From: Datnioides undecimradiatus
Lineage: Eukaryota > Chordata > Actinopteri > Lobotiformes > Datnioididae
NCBI GenBank assembly: GCA_008933995.1
Contig: WARS01000054.1
Coordinates: 3,277,001-3,341,000 of the forward strand
Reading direction: 5' to 3'
DNA: 64,000 nucleotides
Part shown: positions 35,434 to 45,482 of the stretch, in pieces
Position numbering within the stretch: position 1 is the stretch's first letter
Layout: each line of letters starts with the position of its first letter
Position numbers and translations under genes: made by a program
Notes under the pieces: model-generated
Seen by the model: only the letters and a program-made list of their open reading frames with translations
What the model was told of the DNA's origin: nothing
Database searches by the model: none

Positions 35434-35775
35434 GTGGCATGATGGCTTGGTGGTTAGCTCTTCACCTCACAGCATGAAGGTCTGGGGTTTGATTCCTGAC
35501 CTTCCTGAAGTTCTTTGTGTGCTGAGTTTGCATGTTCTCTAATAATCCATGTGGGTTCCCCCTGGGTACTCCAGCTTCTTCCCACCACCCAAAAACATGT
35601 ATGATAGGTGACCTGGGAACTGTAAATTGAGCGTAAGAGTGAATGCGAGTGTGAATGTGTTTGTCTGTCTATATGTGTCAGCCCAACAACAGACTGGAGA
35701 TCTGTCCTAGGTGTTCTCTGCCTCCTGCCCAATGACTGCTGGGATAGGCTCCACCATTCCCAGGACCTCAACAGG
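35434..35775 (+). mobile_element. tRNA-headed SINE, copy 1
   Basis: The head TGGCTTGGTGGTTAGCTC with GGTTTGATTCC corresponds to pol III A and B boxes. The body has GGGTACTCCAGCTTCTTCCC, CCCAAAAACATG, TATGTGTCAGCCC and GGGATAGGCTCCA, all shared with the copy at 45129. The 3' tail is truncated or diverged. It fills most of the 527-bp intron 7. The long minus-strand frame over it is not a gene. Confidence 0.8.
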
Positions 35776-35930
35776 GTCTCGTGGTCTCTAAATCATGATC
35801 ACACATTTGCATGAACTATTTAACTTGTATTCTTCACAAAACAAATAACGCGTTCAGTGAAAAACAAGTCACATTTGAGCCGCTTCCATTTCATTCATAT
35901 CATCTCCGGATTGATGTCTGATTTGAACAG

Positions 35931-36044
35931 GTGGAGAAGTCTCGCTCTGCCACGGCCAGGGTGGTCGTCTGGAGGGAAATGGGTGTGCTGAGAAGTTATA
36001 CCATGGAGAGCACTTACAATGGCTGCGACCAGGGAATCTATAAG
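35931..36044 (+). CDS. agbl1: Cytosolic carboxypeptidase, exon 8 (catalytic Glu)
   Basis: The exon encodes [20 protein letters not shown] then [18 protein letters not shown]. The Glu in YTMES is the general base of the M14 family. WREMGV and EKSRxxTARVVVW favour AGBL1. It is 38 codons in phase 0, with acceptor TGAACAG. The donor is unusual: it is the first GT of a (GT)n run, so many GT steps lie next to the true junction. Confidence 0.92.

Positions 36045-36074
<30 letters not shown>
36045..36074. repeat. (GT)n(GC)n tract starting at the exon 8 donor
   Basis: GTGTGTGTGTGTGTGTGT followed by GCGCGCGCGTG begins with the donor dinucleotide itself. Confidence 0.92.
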
Positions 36075-36075
<1 letters not shown>

Positions 36076-39000
36076 ATTGTGTGAAAAGGGCCCAAAGACA
36101 CTTTACGAGGTCTACTGGCAGCTAAAAGATGCTCTTTTATATCTCTGCAGTAAACCAGTGACATGTGATAACACTGTAACTGTGACTCTGTAATATTATA
36201 CTGATATCATATGAGAAAAATAGCATCAGATAAAAACACCAAGCTGAAAAGATAACATGCAGTATATTATTATATATATCATAAAAGTGGATAAAGTGAC
36301 AAAATAGGCCACAATTACGAATCCAATTCTATTTTTCATTCATGACATCACAAGTAAAAGCTCCTGTGACCATGAGAACATGAATCTATAGACATACTAT
36401 AGGTGTGTGTGGTCTTTTCATGTATTTTTTGTTATTGTATAGTGTTTCCGACCCACATCCTGCTTTAATTTTTCACGCTGCATAACAAAGTAGATCACTG
36501 TCACATGTCAGTGTTTATTCTCAGATCTCTGTCAGCAGCTGGAGGTAAATATTAGTTTTTCTGCGGGCTGATGGATGACTGACGAGCTGAAATTTGACAG
36601 ATAAACTTCTGTGAAACTGTGATGAAGTTTTTTTTTTGGTGGTTTTTTTTAACTGCCAGCTTTGCGCACCCTGCAGCTGTATTTTGTGCCAGCACGCACC
36701 ACCAGCCCATAACACTGGGAAACTAAAGCCTTCTGAGGGGATGTACTACCATGACTGATTAAAAATATAGTTTTCAGTCTATGTTGTTATTTACTGAGAG
36801 GACATCACTTGTTAAGTCATGCACAAGAAACCAGCCTGTTGACCTGCTGCTCTCTCTCACTCACTGTTTTCACTTGGTTTCAGCCTCTCTCTCCCTTCAT
36901 GTATGTCAGGTAAAACAACGCCACATCTGCTTTTCTCCGTTTTGACATTTTAGACTCAGGTCCCTGCTTTAATCATTTCACAGTGATGAATTAGGTGCTG
37001 CATCTGTATTTAAGAGTTCCCACCCATTCCCCCTCATGTTCTGCACCTCAGAACACACCACTCCAACCTTTGTCAGTCCTTTAACTAAATATGACTGAAT
37101 CTGACGTAGAGCCAAAGAATCTATTTCTCTGTCACAGAACAACATGCATTTTACTGCCACGGGATACAGAAACAGAAACATCAGTCATCCACAGAACGTC
37201 ATCCTGCTGGTTGAGTCTCTGTCTGTTTCTCTCAAAGTGTAATTAAGTCTGGGGCTGATCACTCAGCCTCCAGTCACCAGTTCTAACCTTTACTTGAAGA
37301 GCACATAAAACTAGAGCTATTAAGGACCTTCACTACTTTACGGTGTAAGTGCAAAGGCAGGGAATAATTACAGCTCAGCTGCTAATAGCAGTATGATAAT
37401 AGTTAAGAATGAAAAAGGGAAACACGGATGAAGGAAACGTAATCAACCAGGCTAACAGTAACTGAAGTAACTGACAGAATATTAGAATTTTATCAGACAG
37501 CACACATGTTTTTGGTTGCACTGGGGTCACATAATGATTGCATCATCAGACAAGTGACCCCAGGCTCAGGCATGGGTGAGTCAAAGAGCTGGGGATGGTT
37601 GTTTGGGATGTGCGTGCTCACTGCCATTGAGGGAGGCTCTGATGATCTAATACAATGTCATAGACCCCATGTGGAGTCCAGACAGAAAACATAATCCTGT
37701 TTCATTATATTTGGGTCTTGTGTTCATAGTTTTGACCACAACTCTGTGTCAGTCAGACCTATTTACAAGAGAAAACAAATGTCAACAGTAAAATTGTGAC
37801 TCAGTGTTGTGCCTCTCCTCTGACCCACTGTAGTTACTGTAGCTGTGCACACAGTTTGCCTGCGTTATGATTATATGTGACATTTGTGGAGCATCGCTTA
37901 CAGTCTGACCTCCGAGTCAAGTGTTCTGAGGTGTAAGCTGCTGGTCTGCATGTGGCTCAAGAGGAAACTGTGATAATCCCATAGACTTGACAGAAGATGT
38001 GTTGACACTGAGATTTGACTTTTGGTTTTAATAGTGACAGATCACTGCTGCTGCTGTTCAGTGGGTCACGCTCATGCCTGGTATTATTGGTAAGAATCAT
38101 TCTCAGTCAGAACAAGAATAACATTGTGATGTACATACAGTATCAAGACCAAAAGGAGCACCAGCAGTGTACTGTGTCACTGAATCAGGATAAACCCAAT
38201 TTCAGTTGTGCCTCTCCACCCACCTCGGATCAGACAGTGTTTCATGACAGGAAGTGATCACACAGGCTCAGATACAAAACAAGTGATGTGACCAAGAAAA
38301 ATTTAGATAAAGACTGGATTTGCCAGTAGAATTGGCACTTCACCAACAGGTACATACAACAGGAGTAGTGTACAGTCATTCTACTAAGTTATTATATTCA
38401 TATAATTACCCTAAACTAGTTTTTGTGCTCTGAACTAACCTGCAGTGACCCACAGTGCGATCAGATCAGTATAAATGATATTTTACTATTATTATTTTTG
38501 TTGTTTAACTGATAAAGGTGGTACATAGGCCAACGGGCATCACTGAGCAAAAGGTCATCTATGATTAAAAATGCATTTGCTGTTTCTTGTACTCACAGGA
38601 TTATACAGGATTCATCATCAGGAGCTCTTCAGTTAAATTCATCAGATTTCAGCAGTTTTCATTAAATCGTAGCACAAAACAAAGCGGTGGTCAGGTGAAC
38701 GCCGACAATGACACTGGATAATCGATCAACCGACCAATATCAGTTGGAAACATATCCAAGACCACACAGACTGTACTGAAACACCAAACATCAAATGTCT
38801 TAACAGTAGCAGTTACAGCCTCTGTTCCCAAATTAGGATAATCTGGCTCATATCTGAGAAATTAGCTGTAACCTGAATTTAAAACCACAGAGCTATGTGT
38901 GACATTACTGATACAATGAACGTGTCCTGTGCTTCTACAAGGTGTCAGTGTTTCTTTGGCCTGGCATTTAACTTATAGACATGGTTTTGCATAGATAAGT

Positions 39001-39884
39001 TCAAGCAGGAGAGGAGAAATTCAGCAGGTGGAACACTTAGCTGTACTGATGTAACTCGCACTGGCACATACGTACATACACACACATACACACTTATGCA
39101 CATTGATTTTGCTTCCAAGGCAAACAGGCAGGATCTCTGTTCATGCTGCACATGTAAACCTTTCCTGCTCTTTCAATTATTGAATGCTGACACACAAGGT
39201 CTGAGGTACACGCACACAAATACACATGTATCTGCTGCCTCTGGATGATATAGGTGTTCACGTTGACATATTAGACAGCGCATAGGAATGACCAGGGATG
39301 GTTTGTACCTGCTCCATTGATAAGATGAAAGCACTGTTTGTTGGACTGAAACCAAGCGGCTTAGCTTTGAGCTGTTATTCATTCTGTGTAGCTACAGTAT
39401 CTGGAAAACAATGATCTACCTGACATACTCATCACTGTTATGGTTGTTATGTTTTTATCCATTACCTTAACCTCCAGGTTCAATGTATATTTCACTACTG
39501 TCGCCTCTGTAAGTGAACGCATCACTGGTCAAATGGACTTCAGATCAAACAATAGCCTGTGAGCGCCTCAGTGCTCATTCAGCCCAGTGCTGATGCTTTC
39601 TTCAGCTGTGCACTCTCACATCCATGCCATTACAAAACCTATACCAGCTCTGTTCATAACATTAATAGGTCAGCAGCCGTGTTAAGGATTCTTTGGCTTT
39701 GGCTGTCTCTCAATAAGCTTTCAGTGAGGAAGTGACATATTGGGAATCACTGCTGAGCTTCCAATGGCTCACATATCTCAGTCATCAGTGAGGGTGACTG
39801 TGAGTAAAACAAATGTGTGAGATTGTGGTACATGTGGTTGCATGTGTGCAGAAGGTTCCTCTTTCATTATCATAATGTCCATTT

Positions 39885-39888
<4 letters not shown>
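36075..39888. other. Intron 8 of the carboxypeptidase gene
   Basis: About 3.9 kb with no recognised exon or mobile element. It is AT-rich, with a T run near 36625-36650. Short open frames on either strand (for example 36978-37181) carry no recognisable domains. Confidence 0.6.
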
Positions 39889-39939
<51 letters not shown>

Positions 39940-39971
39940 CGTGCGTGCGCGTGCGTGCGTGCGTGTGTGCA
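39889..39971. repeat. (GT)n(GTGC)n microsatellite next to the exon 9 acceptor
   Basis: A run of about 45 nt of GT passes into GTGC repeats. It ends 5 nt before the ATGCAG acceptor and takes the place of a normal pyrimidine tract. Confidence 0.93.
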
Positions 39972-39976
39972 TGCAG

Positions 39977-40131
39977 GGCTTGCAGACAGGAACCAGAGAG
40001 CTGCAGGAGATGGGAATGAAGTTCTGCCAGAGTCTGCTGTCTGTAACCAAAGACATGAGGGCTCTCTACAGCAGGAGACTCATCAACCACATCAACTTTG
40101 ACGACAACATCCTGGACCACAAGTCTCACAA
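39977..40131 (+). CDS. agbl1: Cytosolic carboxypeptidase, exon 9
   Basis: The exon encodes GLQTGTRELQEMGMKFCQSL then LSVTKDMRALYSRRLINHIN and FDDNILDHKSH. GLQxGTRELEEMGxxFC is the last conserved helix of the CCP peptidase domain. The tail is variable in the family. The donor is GTAAGA at 40132 after two bases (AA) of a split codon. The acceptor has no pyrimidine tract, only the GT/GTGC repeat. Confidence 0.9.
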
Positions 40132-41004
40132 GTAAGACACAAACCTGACAAGGCCTGTGGCATGTTAACAAAATACCTTTGTAACATTAGAAAATTAAAG
40201 GTAACTGAGGACACTGAATGTTAGGGCGTAAGATCCAGGTTAGGGCTGGATCAGACTATATTAACAGGATTGGTTATAGTAAGATACCAACATTGACAAA
40301 GATGGAAATCATTTACCTTTTCACCTGCAAATGGAAATCTTTTCATGTTGCAGGGACAAGCATTGTAAACCTTGTTGGAATTGTTATAATTTTCTATTAT
40401 TGATAGATTGACAGAATTATTGATATCATTGGTATGTTCAGTTAAATATGCATTGTGGTACTGAATTGAGAATAATAGTAACAATAATAACTTCCACCAG
40501 TTGACATTTAAGTTAACCAGCTCTTAAGCTACTGTATATGGCCAGTGAAAGGTCCAGTGTGTTGCATTTGTCATTGTAACAATGCAGTACAGATCAACAG
40601 GGCCTCAGGATGTAAATGAGCCCAACAGCAGTGTGCTTACCTAAAGGTCGCCTCAGGCTGCAAATGAGAGCGTGCTTTTGCAGAGAAATCCATTCTACAT
40701 ACCAGGTTCTTCACTGATAGCAGCCTGTAGAGCAGACCAACACCGAATGGTACAGAATACATTGAAGCTTGCAGATCAAATCCAATCCCCCCAACTGATG
40801 TTTGTAAATGTCACCCAATGACACGGTGCATGTTGGTGCTGCGCAAACCTGTTATATGGTTGATGTTGGTATCAGTTTGAACAGAGAAAGAGCTTATTAG
40901 GAGATTTTCAATAGCATTCTGGGAAATGTAAGAAACTGCCCCCTGTAGTGGTGGTAGATGAGGCTGGTTCATGAAGACATGAAGTTGGTAAATGTAAACA
41001 CTGT
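40132..41004. other. Intron 9, first part
   Basis: AT-rich intronic DNA; nothing recognised. Confidence 0.5.
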
Positions 41005-41335
41005 CAGAACATTTCCTGCAATCAGTCTTGCGTCTGTTTGTCTGCTCTTGGAGACTTCCTGTTTCCAAGTCTTGTGTCTCTGCGTGCTTGTTTCCTGTTC
41101 TTGCTTGTATCTTGTTACTAGTTCATTAGGTTCACCTGTGTCTTGTTTGCCTTTCCTCTCTTGTGTATGTCAGTCTCTTTGTTCCTCATTGGATCACGTT
41201 CACTCATGTGCCTTCATTCCATTCTCCTTGTGTTTTTCCTAGTTCCTTCTTTTCCTTGGGTTTTCAGATTTATGGTTTTGAGGGCTTTTGACTGATTGAT
41301 GGATTTTGTCTTCAACTGTCAGAAACCTTGGGTTA
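41005..41335 (+). mobile_element. LTR-like relic, T/C-rich
   Basis: The segment is rich in TTCCTGTT, TCTTGTTTGCC and TTCCTAGTTCC words and contains TTCACCTGTGTCTTGTTTG, which recurs inverted in the relic at 1161-1520. Composition fits the U3/R part of a fish Gypsy LTR. Ends are not defined and no coding part is attached. Confidence 0.35.
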
Positions 41336-41408
41336 TGTAATCCTTAATTTCAACGAGTCTTAAGGATACATTGATGGTAAGACACTTTATTAGGATATAG
41401 TTGAAGTG

Positions 41409-41678
41409 GTTGTGGCTCAGGTAGGGCAGGTTACCTATCAGGAGATTGGTGGTTCAACCCCCAGCTTCTCTCCAGAGAGCCAAACTGTCATTGGGCAGAA
41501 CACTGAACCCCAAGTTTCTCCTAATGGCTGCTCCTTTGGTGTGTGAATGGGTAGTCTCCTTCGCGATGGGCAGCTGCCATCAGTATATTAAAGTGTGTGA
41601 ATGGGTGGAATGCTGACATGTAAAGCTTTTTGAGTGGTCAGAGGACCAGACAGGGTCTATATAAGCAGTCCATTTACA
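41409..41678 (+). mobile_element. tRNA-headed SINE of a second family
   Basis: The head TGTGGCTCAGGTAGGGCAGG with GGTTCAACCCC resembles A and B boxes. The body has GGCAGAACACTGAACCCC and GTGTGTGAATGGGT twice. The 3' part is TGAGTGGTCAGAGGACCAGA, then CTATATAAGCAGTCCATTTA. This arrangement is common in teleost introns. The family name is not assigned. Confidence 0.7.
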
Positions 41679-42098
41679 ATTTACCATCATATACATCACT
41701 GTGCTATTCATTTCAAGCCACAACAAAGAGGGAAGGTCCACACAGAAATAATTTATTGATTTCATTAATTAAGCAAGTAATTTATTGACATTTACTCACC
41801 ATAAGCAAATCATGATATGCAAAGTTGTTCCAACTTATGTGGAAATTAAAAAAACTTGAGAAATTCTGTCTGCCATCATGTTTTCCTGCCCATTGTTATG
41901 GCATACTCCGCTATATAGAGTTGAAGAAACCAACCCATACGTCTGTGGTCACCATCGTATATACTGGACAGGAGGGTTAAGGAACATTACATGTCTGGTT
42001 GAATATTGCTTTCCTGTGGGCATAGGAACATTATCACCTGGTTTAGCAACCACATCATCTATGTCATGTGCAATCAGATTGGTGTGTGATGGTGTATC

Positions 42099-42311
42099 TT
42101 AGCACTGAGACAAGTGAGAATTAAACTTCACCAGATCTGCGCGCTGGCTGTCTGGCAGATAACCCAGCTGGCTGTCTAGGTGGTTCAGATACTCCGAACT
42201 GTTGAGTGTCCCTGTCAGAGCAGACTCAGACTGAACATCAAAATATTCAGAATGCAGAACGCAACTGCGGCAACTGCCAGATTCCAGTGTAAGATTGTCT
42301 GTGAAAAGCAA
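42099..42311 (-). mobile_element. LTR-retrotransposon pol fragment
   Basis: The minus-strand frame of about 70 codons contains LNHLDSQLGYLPDSQRADLV. This resembles the linker between protease and reverse transcriptase in one group of fish Gypsy-like elements (L...L-YL-D-Q--DL/V pattern). No protease or RT core is present. It adjoins the LINE at its 5' edge. The resemblance is from memory and weak. Confidence 0.35.
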
Positions 42312-42384
42312 ATTACCTTCTACCTCAGAGGTGCAGTGAACAGACTCATGGGGCTTTAAGACATTTACATGACACCAGTGCCCT

Positions 42385-43636
42385 CTTCCCTCCGTCAGGA
42401 TACTCTTTGTGGACTACAGCTCAGCCTTCAATACAGTCACCCCCCACAAACTCACCTACAAACTGCTCACACTTGGCCTGCACCCCACCCTCTGTGACTG
42501 CCTCCTAGACTTTCTGACTGGCAGGCCTCAGTCTGTCAGGATTGGCAATAGGATCAGCATCATCACCAACACTGGCACCCCTCTGGGATGTGTTCTCAGC
42601 CCCATCCTCTACACCCTGTTCACCCATGACTGTGTCACCTCCCACAAGGACAACATCATCCTGAAGTTCGCGGATGACACTGCAGTGATTGGTCTCATCA
42701 CTGGGGGTGACGAAGCAGCCTACAGGAGGGAGGTGGCCAGTCTAGTGGCATGGTGTGAGGACAACAACCTCTCCCTCAACACAAACAAGACAAAGGAGAT
42801 GATAGTGGACATGAGGAAGGAGAGGAGACCTCATCAACCACTGTTTATCCAGGAGCTTGAAGTGGAGAGGGTGAGCAGCTTCAAATACCTGGATGTCCAC
42901 TTTAGTGAGGATCTCACCTGGACACTGAACACCTCACAGCTGGTTAAGAAGGCCCAACAACGGCTGTATTTCCTGAGGAGGCTGAGGAAGTTTGGCATGT
43001 CACCCAGGATCCTCAGCAACTTCTACAGCTGCGTGGTTGAGAGCACCATAACCAACTGCATCACAGCGTGGTATGGCAACACTACTGCTGCAGACTGTAG
43101 TAGCCTGCAGAGAGTGGTTAAGACTGCTGAGAGGATCACCAGGACACCACCGCCCTCTCTGCAGAGCATCTACCACCGCAGAGTCCACAGGAGAGCTGCC
43201 TCCATGCTCAGAGACCCCACCCACCCACAACACGGACTGTCCACACTTCTGCCCTCAGGCCGGAGGTACAGAAGTTTGAAATGCAGGACAACAAGACTCA
43301 ATAAATCTTTCTTCCCCTCTGCCATCAGACTCCTGAACAGTTGACAGGAGTCACAACCATGCACAATTTGTATTACTGTTTACACCTGCGTTCTTGCACA
43401 ACTGTGCTGCATTCCATCCATTCATTGCACACTGCACATCAGACACTTTAGTAAATATTATAGTTTTCTATTGTATTTTTACTATTGTGTTTTTTTTATT
43501 TATTGCATTTCTCTGTTTTTATTCTATTTTTAACTTATATATGTCGGCATCAGGGTGGACAGCAAAGAAAGAATTTCGTTGCATGGAGAAACTTGCTTTT
43601 TTTGTTGCACATGACAATAAACATCTTGAATCTTGA
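42385..43636 (+). mobile_element. 5'-truncated LINE (Jockey superfamily, Rex1/L2-like)
   Basis: A 311-codon open frame ends at 43342-43344. It carries [44 protein letters not shown] (42667-42708) and [15 protein letters not shown], then [16 protein letters not shown] and the C-terminal [15 protein letters not shown]...SAIRLLNS. These are RT motifs from mid-palm to thumb and the usual C-terminus of this fish LINE group. The 3' UTR ends in GAATTTCGTTGCAT and TGACAATAAACATCTTGAAT, the standard tail. There is no ORF1, endonuclease or N-terminal RT. The frame is intact over what remains, which suggests a fairly recent insertion. Confidence 0.88.
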
Positions 43637-45128
43637 GCAATCTCCGAGCTGAGCTCCAGATGAATTCAAATAGCGTCCATGATCAATCAAACCTATGTGA
43701 CATTACTGCCCCAGTTCCAAATCCATTTGCCCCATCATGCAGCTGATGTTGTAGAACCCTCATGTGGCCACAGACGTTGTGTGAGCTGAGAGCTGCATTC
43801 AGATACGCCACTAAGCGCTTTTCTTCCTCTCGCCAATTTCACAGTGCGGCTGTGTTTGATCAAATATGATCACTGAAGTGGTTTACGGTCAGTGTTTATT
43901 CACCACAAACATCCTGACTGAGTATGGATGTAAGTCAGGCTGGCTGCGAGAGAATTCAGAGTGATTCAGGAACAGTTGATTCTCACATTCCCCTCCACTT
44001 TCCACTGTCTCTGTAAACTGATGAAGTGATGCAGTGGAAGGCTACAAGTTGATTTGTGGTTAGTTACAGAGACGACTGTGGATTCTGAAGTAATTTACCT
44101 CATACAAAGGATGAGCTATTTATAGCAGGAGGAGTGAGTTTGTTATGACCCCAGGAGATTTGGTTCATAACCAACCAAGTTATGTCAGCGTGCGCCCTCT
44201 ACAAAGGTGCATCTCTATCTTATGGGAGATCTTTTTTCACTCTTGAAGTAGAGAATATGGCATTGCACCAACAAAGGAACAAGGCTTTGGAAGAAGAATC
44301 ACTTTCACACTTCTCCAATATGTGTGTGCGTGTAACGCGAGACATGAGATGCGAGCTCTGGCAGTTGATGACGCACACACACACAGATTGTTGTGCTGTG
44401 GATCCCTTACTGCAGTGATTGATGTGTGGATCTAAAGTGGACCTGAATGGTTTCTATTGATTTTCAGACACCCATTCAATCTTTCCCACCAGCTCTGACA
44501 GCATGAGGTGTGTGTGTGTGTTGGGGGGCGGGGGGGCTTCTCACTTGAATACACACTATCTGTAGTGTATTTGTTAATTTCATCTAATTGATTGACTAGT
44601 TGTCTCGGTTGTTTTCGTTCTTCTCTCGTCATCCTTTCACTCGCCTCTAATATCATTACTCTTTCTTTTGTCCCTTTTTGCTTTGGATTCCCTTTTCGCC
44701 GTATTCTTTCAATACACTCCAACATCTCTCCCCACTTTTCTTTGTCTCCCTTCCTCTTTGTGTCTTTTTTCTCAAATTTTTTCTGTGCTTCAATAATTTT
44801 TTTTTTTGTCCCGGCACATTACGAGGTGTGCTGCATGCTTGTCAGAACAGCTAAGCAGTATTCTTCAGAAAATGTCATTCACCATTTAAATGTGAATGAA
44901 AGAAGATCCATCACTGAATTCTTGTCATTTACGGATAATTACATGCTATGCTTGCAGCATTTATTGCCTCTGACGTTGATGAGTGACTCCCTCTCCCTAG
45001 TCGGTATGTCTATCGATCCTTACCTGAAACTGAAGGGTTCTTCTTTTACCTTTTGCTTATTTTTATTAATCACATGCAACAACTGGTCAGAATGAGCTGA
45101 TGTTTTTGTATAAAGATAGCAGTTAACA
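43637..45128. other. Intron 9 between LINE and SINE
   Basis: A G-rich patch (44522-44538) lies next to a short (GT)n run, and a T/C-rich stretch runs from about 44610 to 44815. The long + frame over that stretch (44592-45095) is low complexity and not supported as a gene. No element was recognised. Confidence 0.5.
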
Positions 45129-45482
45129 GGGCGGCACGTTGACTTGGTGGTTAGTACCTCACCTCACAGCAAGAAGGTCCCAGGTTGGACTCTCGACCGG
45201 GTCCTTTCTCTGTTGAGTTCCATGAGTTCTGTTTGGGTTCCCTCTGGGTACTCCAGCTTCCTCCCACCACCCAAAAACATGCATAATAGGTGAATTTGGA
45301 ACTCTAAATTGACTGTAGGAGTGAATGTGAGTGTGCAGTCTGTCTTTATGTGTCAGCCCAGCAACAGATTGGCAACCTGTCCTGGGTGCACCCTGCCTTC
45401 CCAATGACTGCTGGGATAGGCTCCAGCACCCATGTGACCCCAAAAGGGATAAAGTGGTTACAGAAAATAGTTGGATGGATAG
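45129..45482 (+). mobile_element. tRNA-headed SINE, copy 2
   Basis: Same family as 35434-35775. The head reads GGGCGGCACGTTGACTTGGT then GGTTAGTACCTCACCTCACA, with the body words CCTCCCACCACCCAAAAACA, TTTATGTGTCAGCCCAGCAA and GACTGCTGGGATAGGCTCCA. It ends in the family's GGATAAAGTGGTTACAGAAA tail and a TTGGATGGAT end. This copy is the more complete of the two. Confidence 0.82.

Noticed and set aside
35434-35520. A tRNA gene
   Set aside because: The A and B box-like words belong to the SINE head. No cloverleaf with an acceptor stem is apparent, and the same head recurs at 45129.
44592-45095. A 167-codon + frame rich in Phe, Ser and Leu
   Set aside because: It runs through T/C-rich simple sequence, has no family resemblance and no exon signals.
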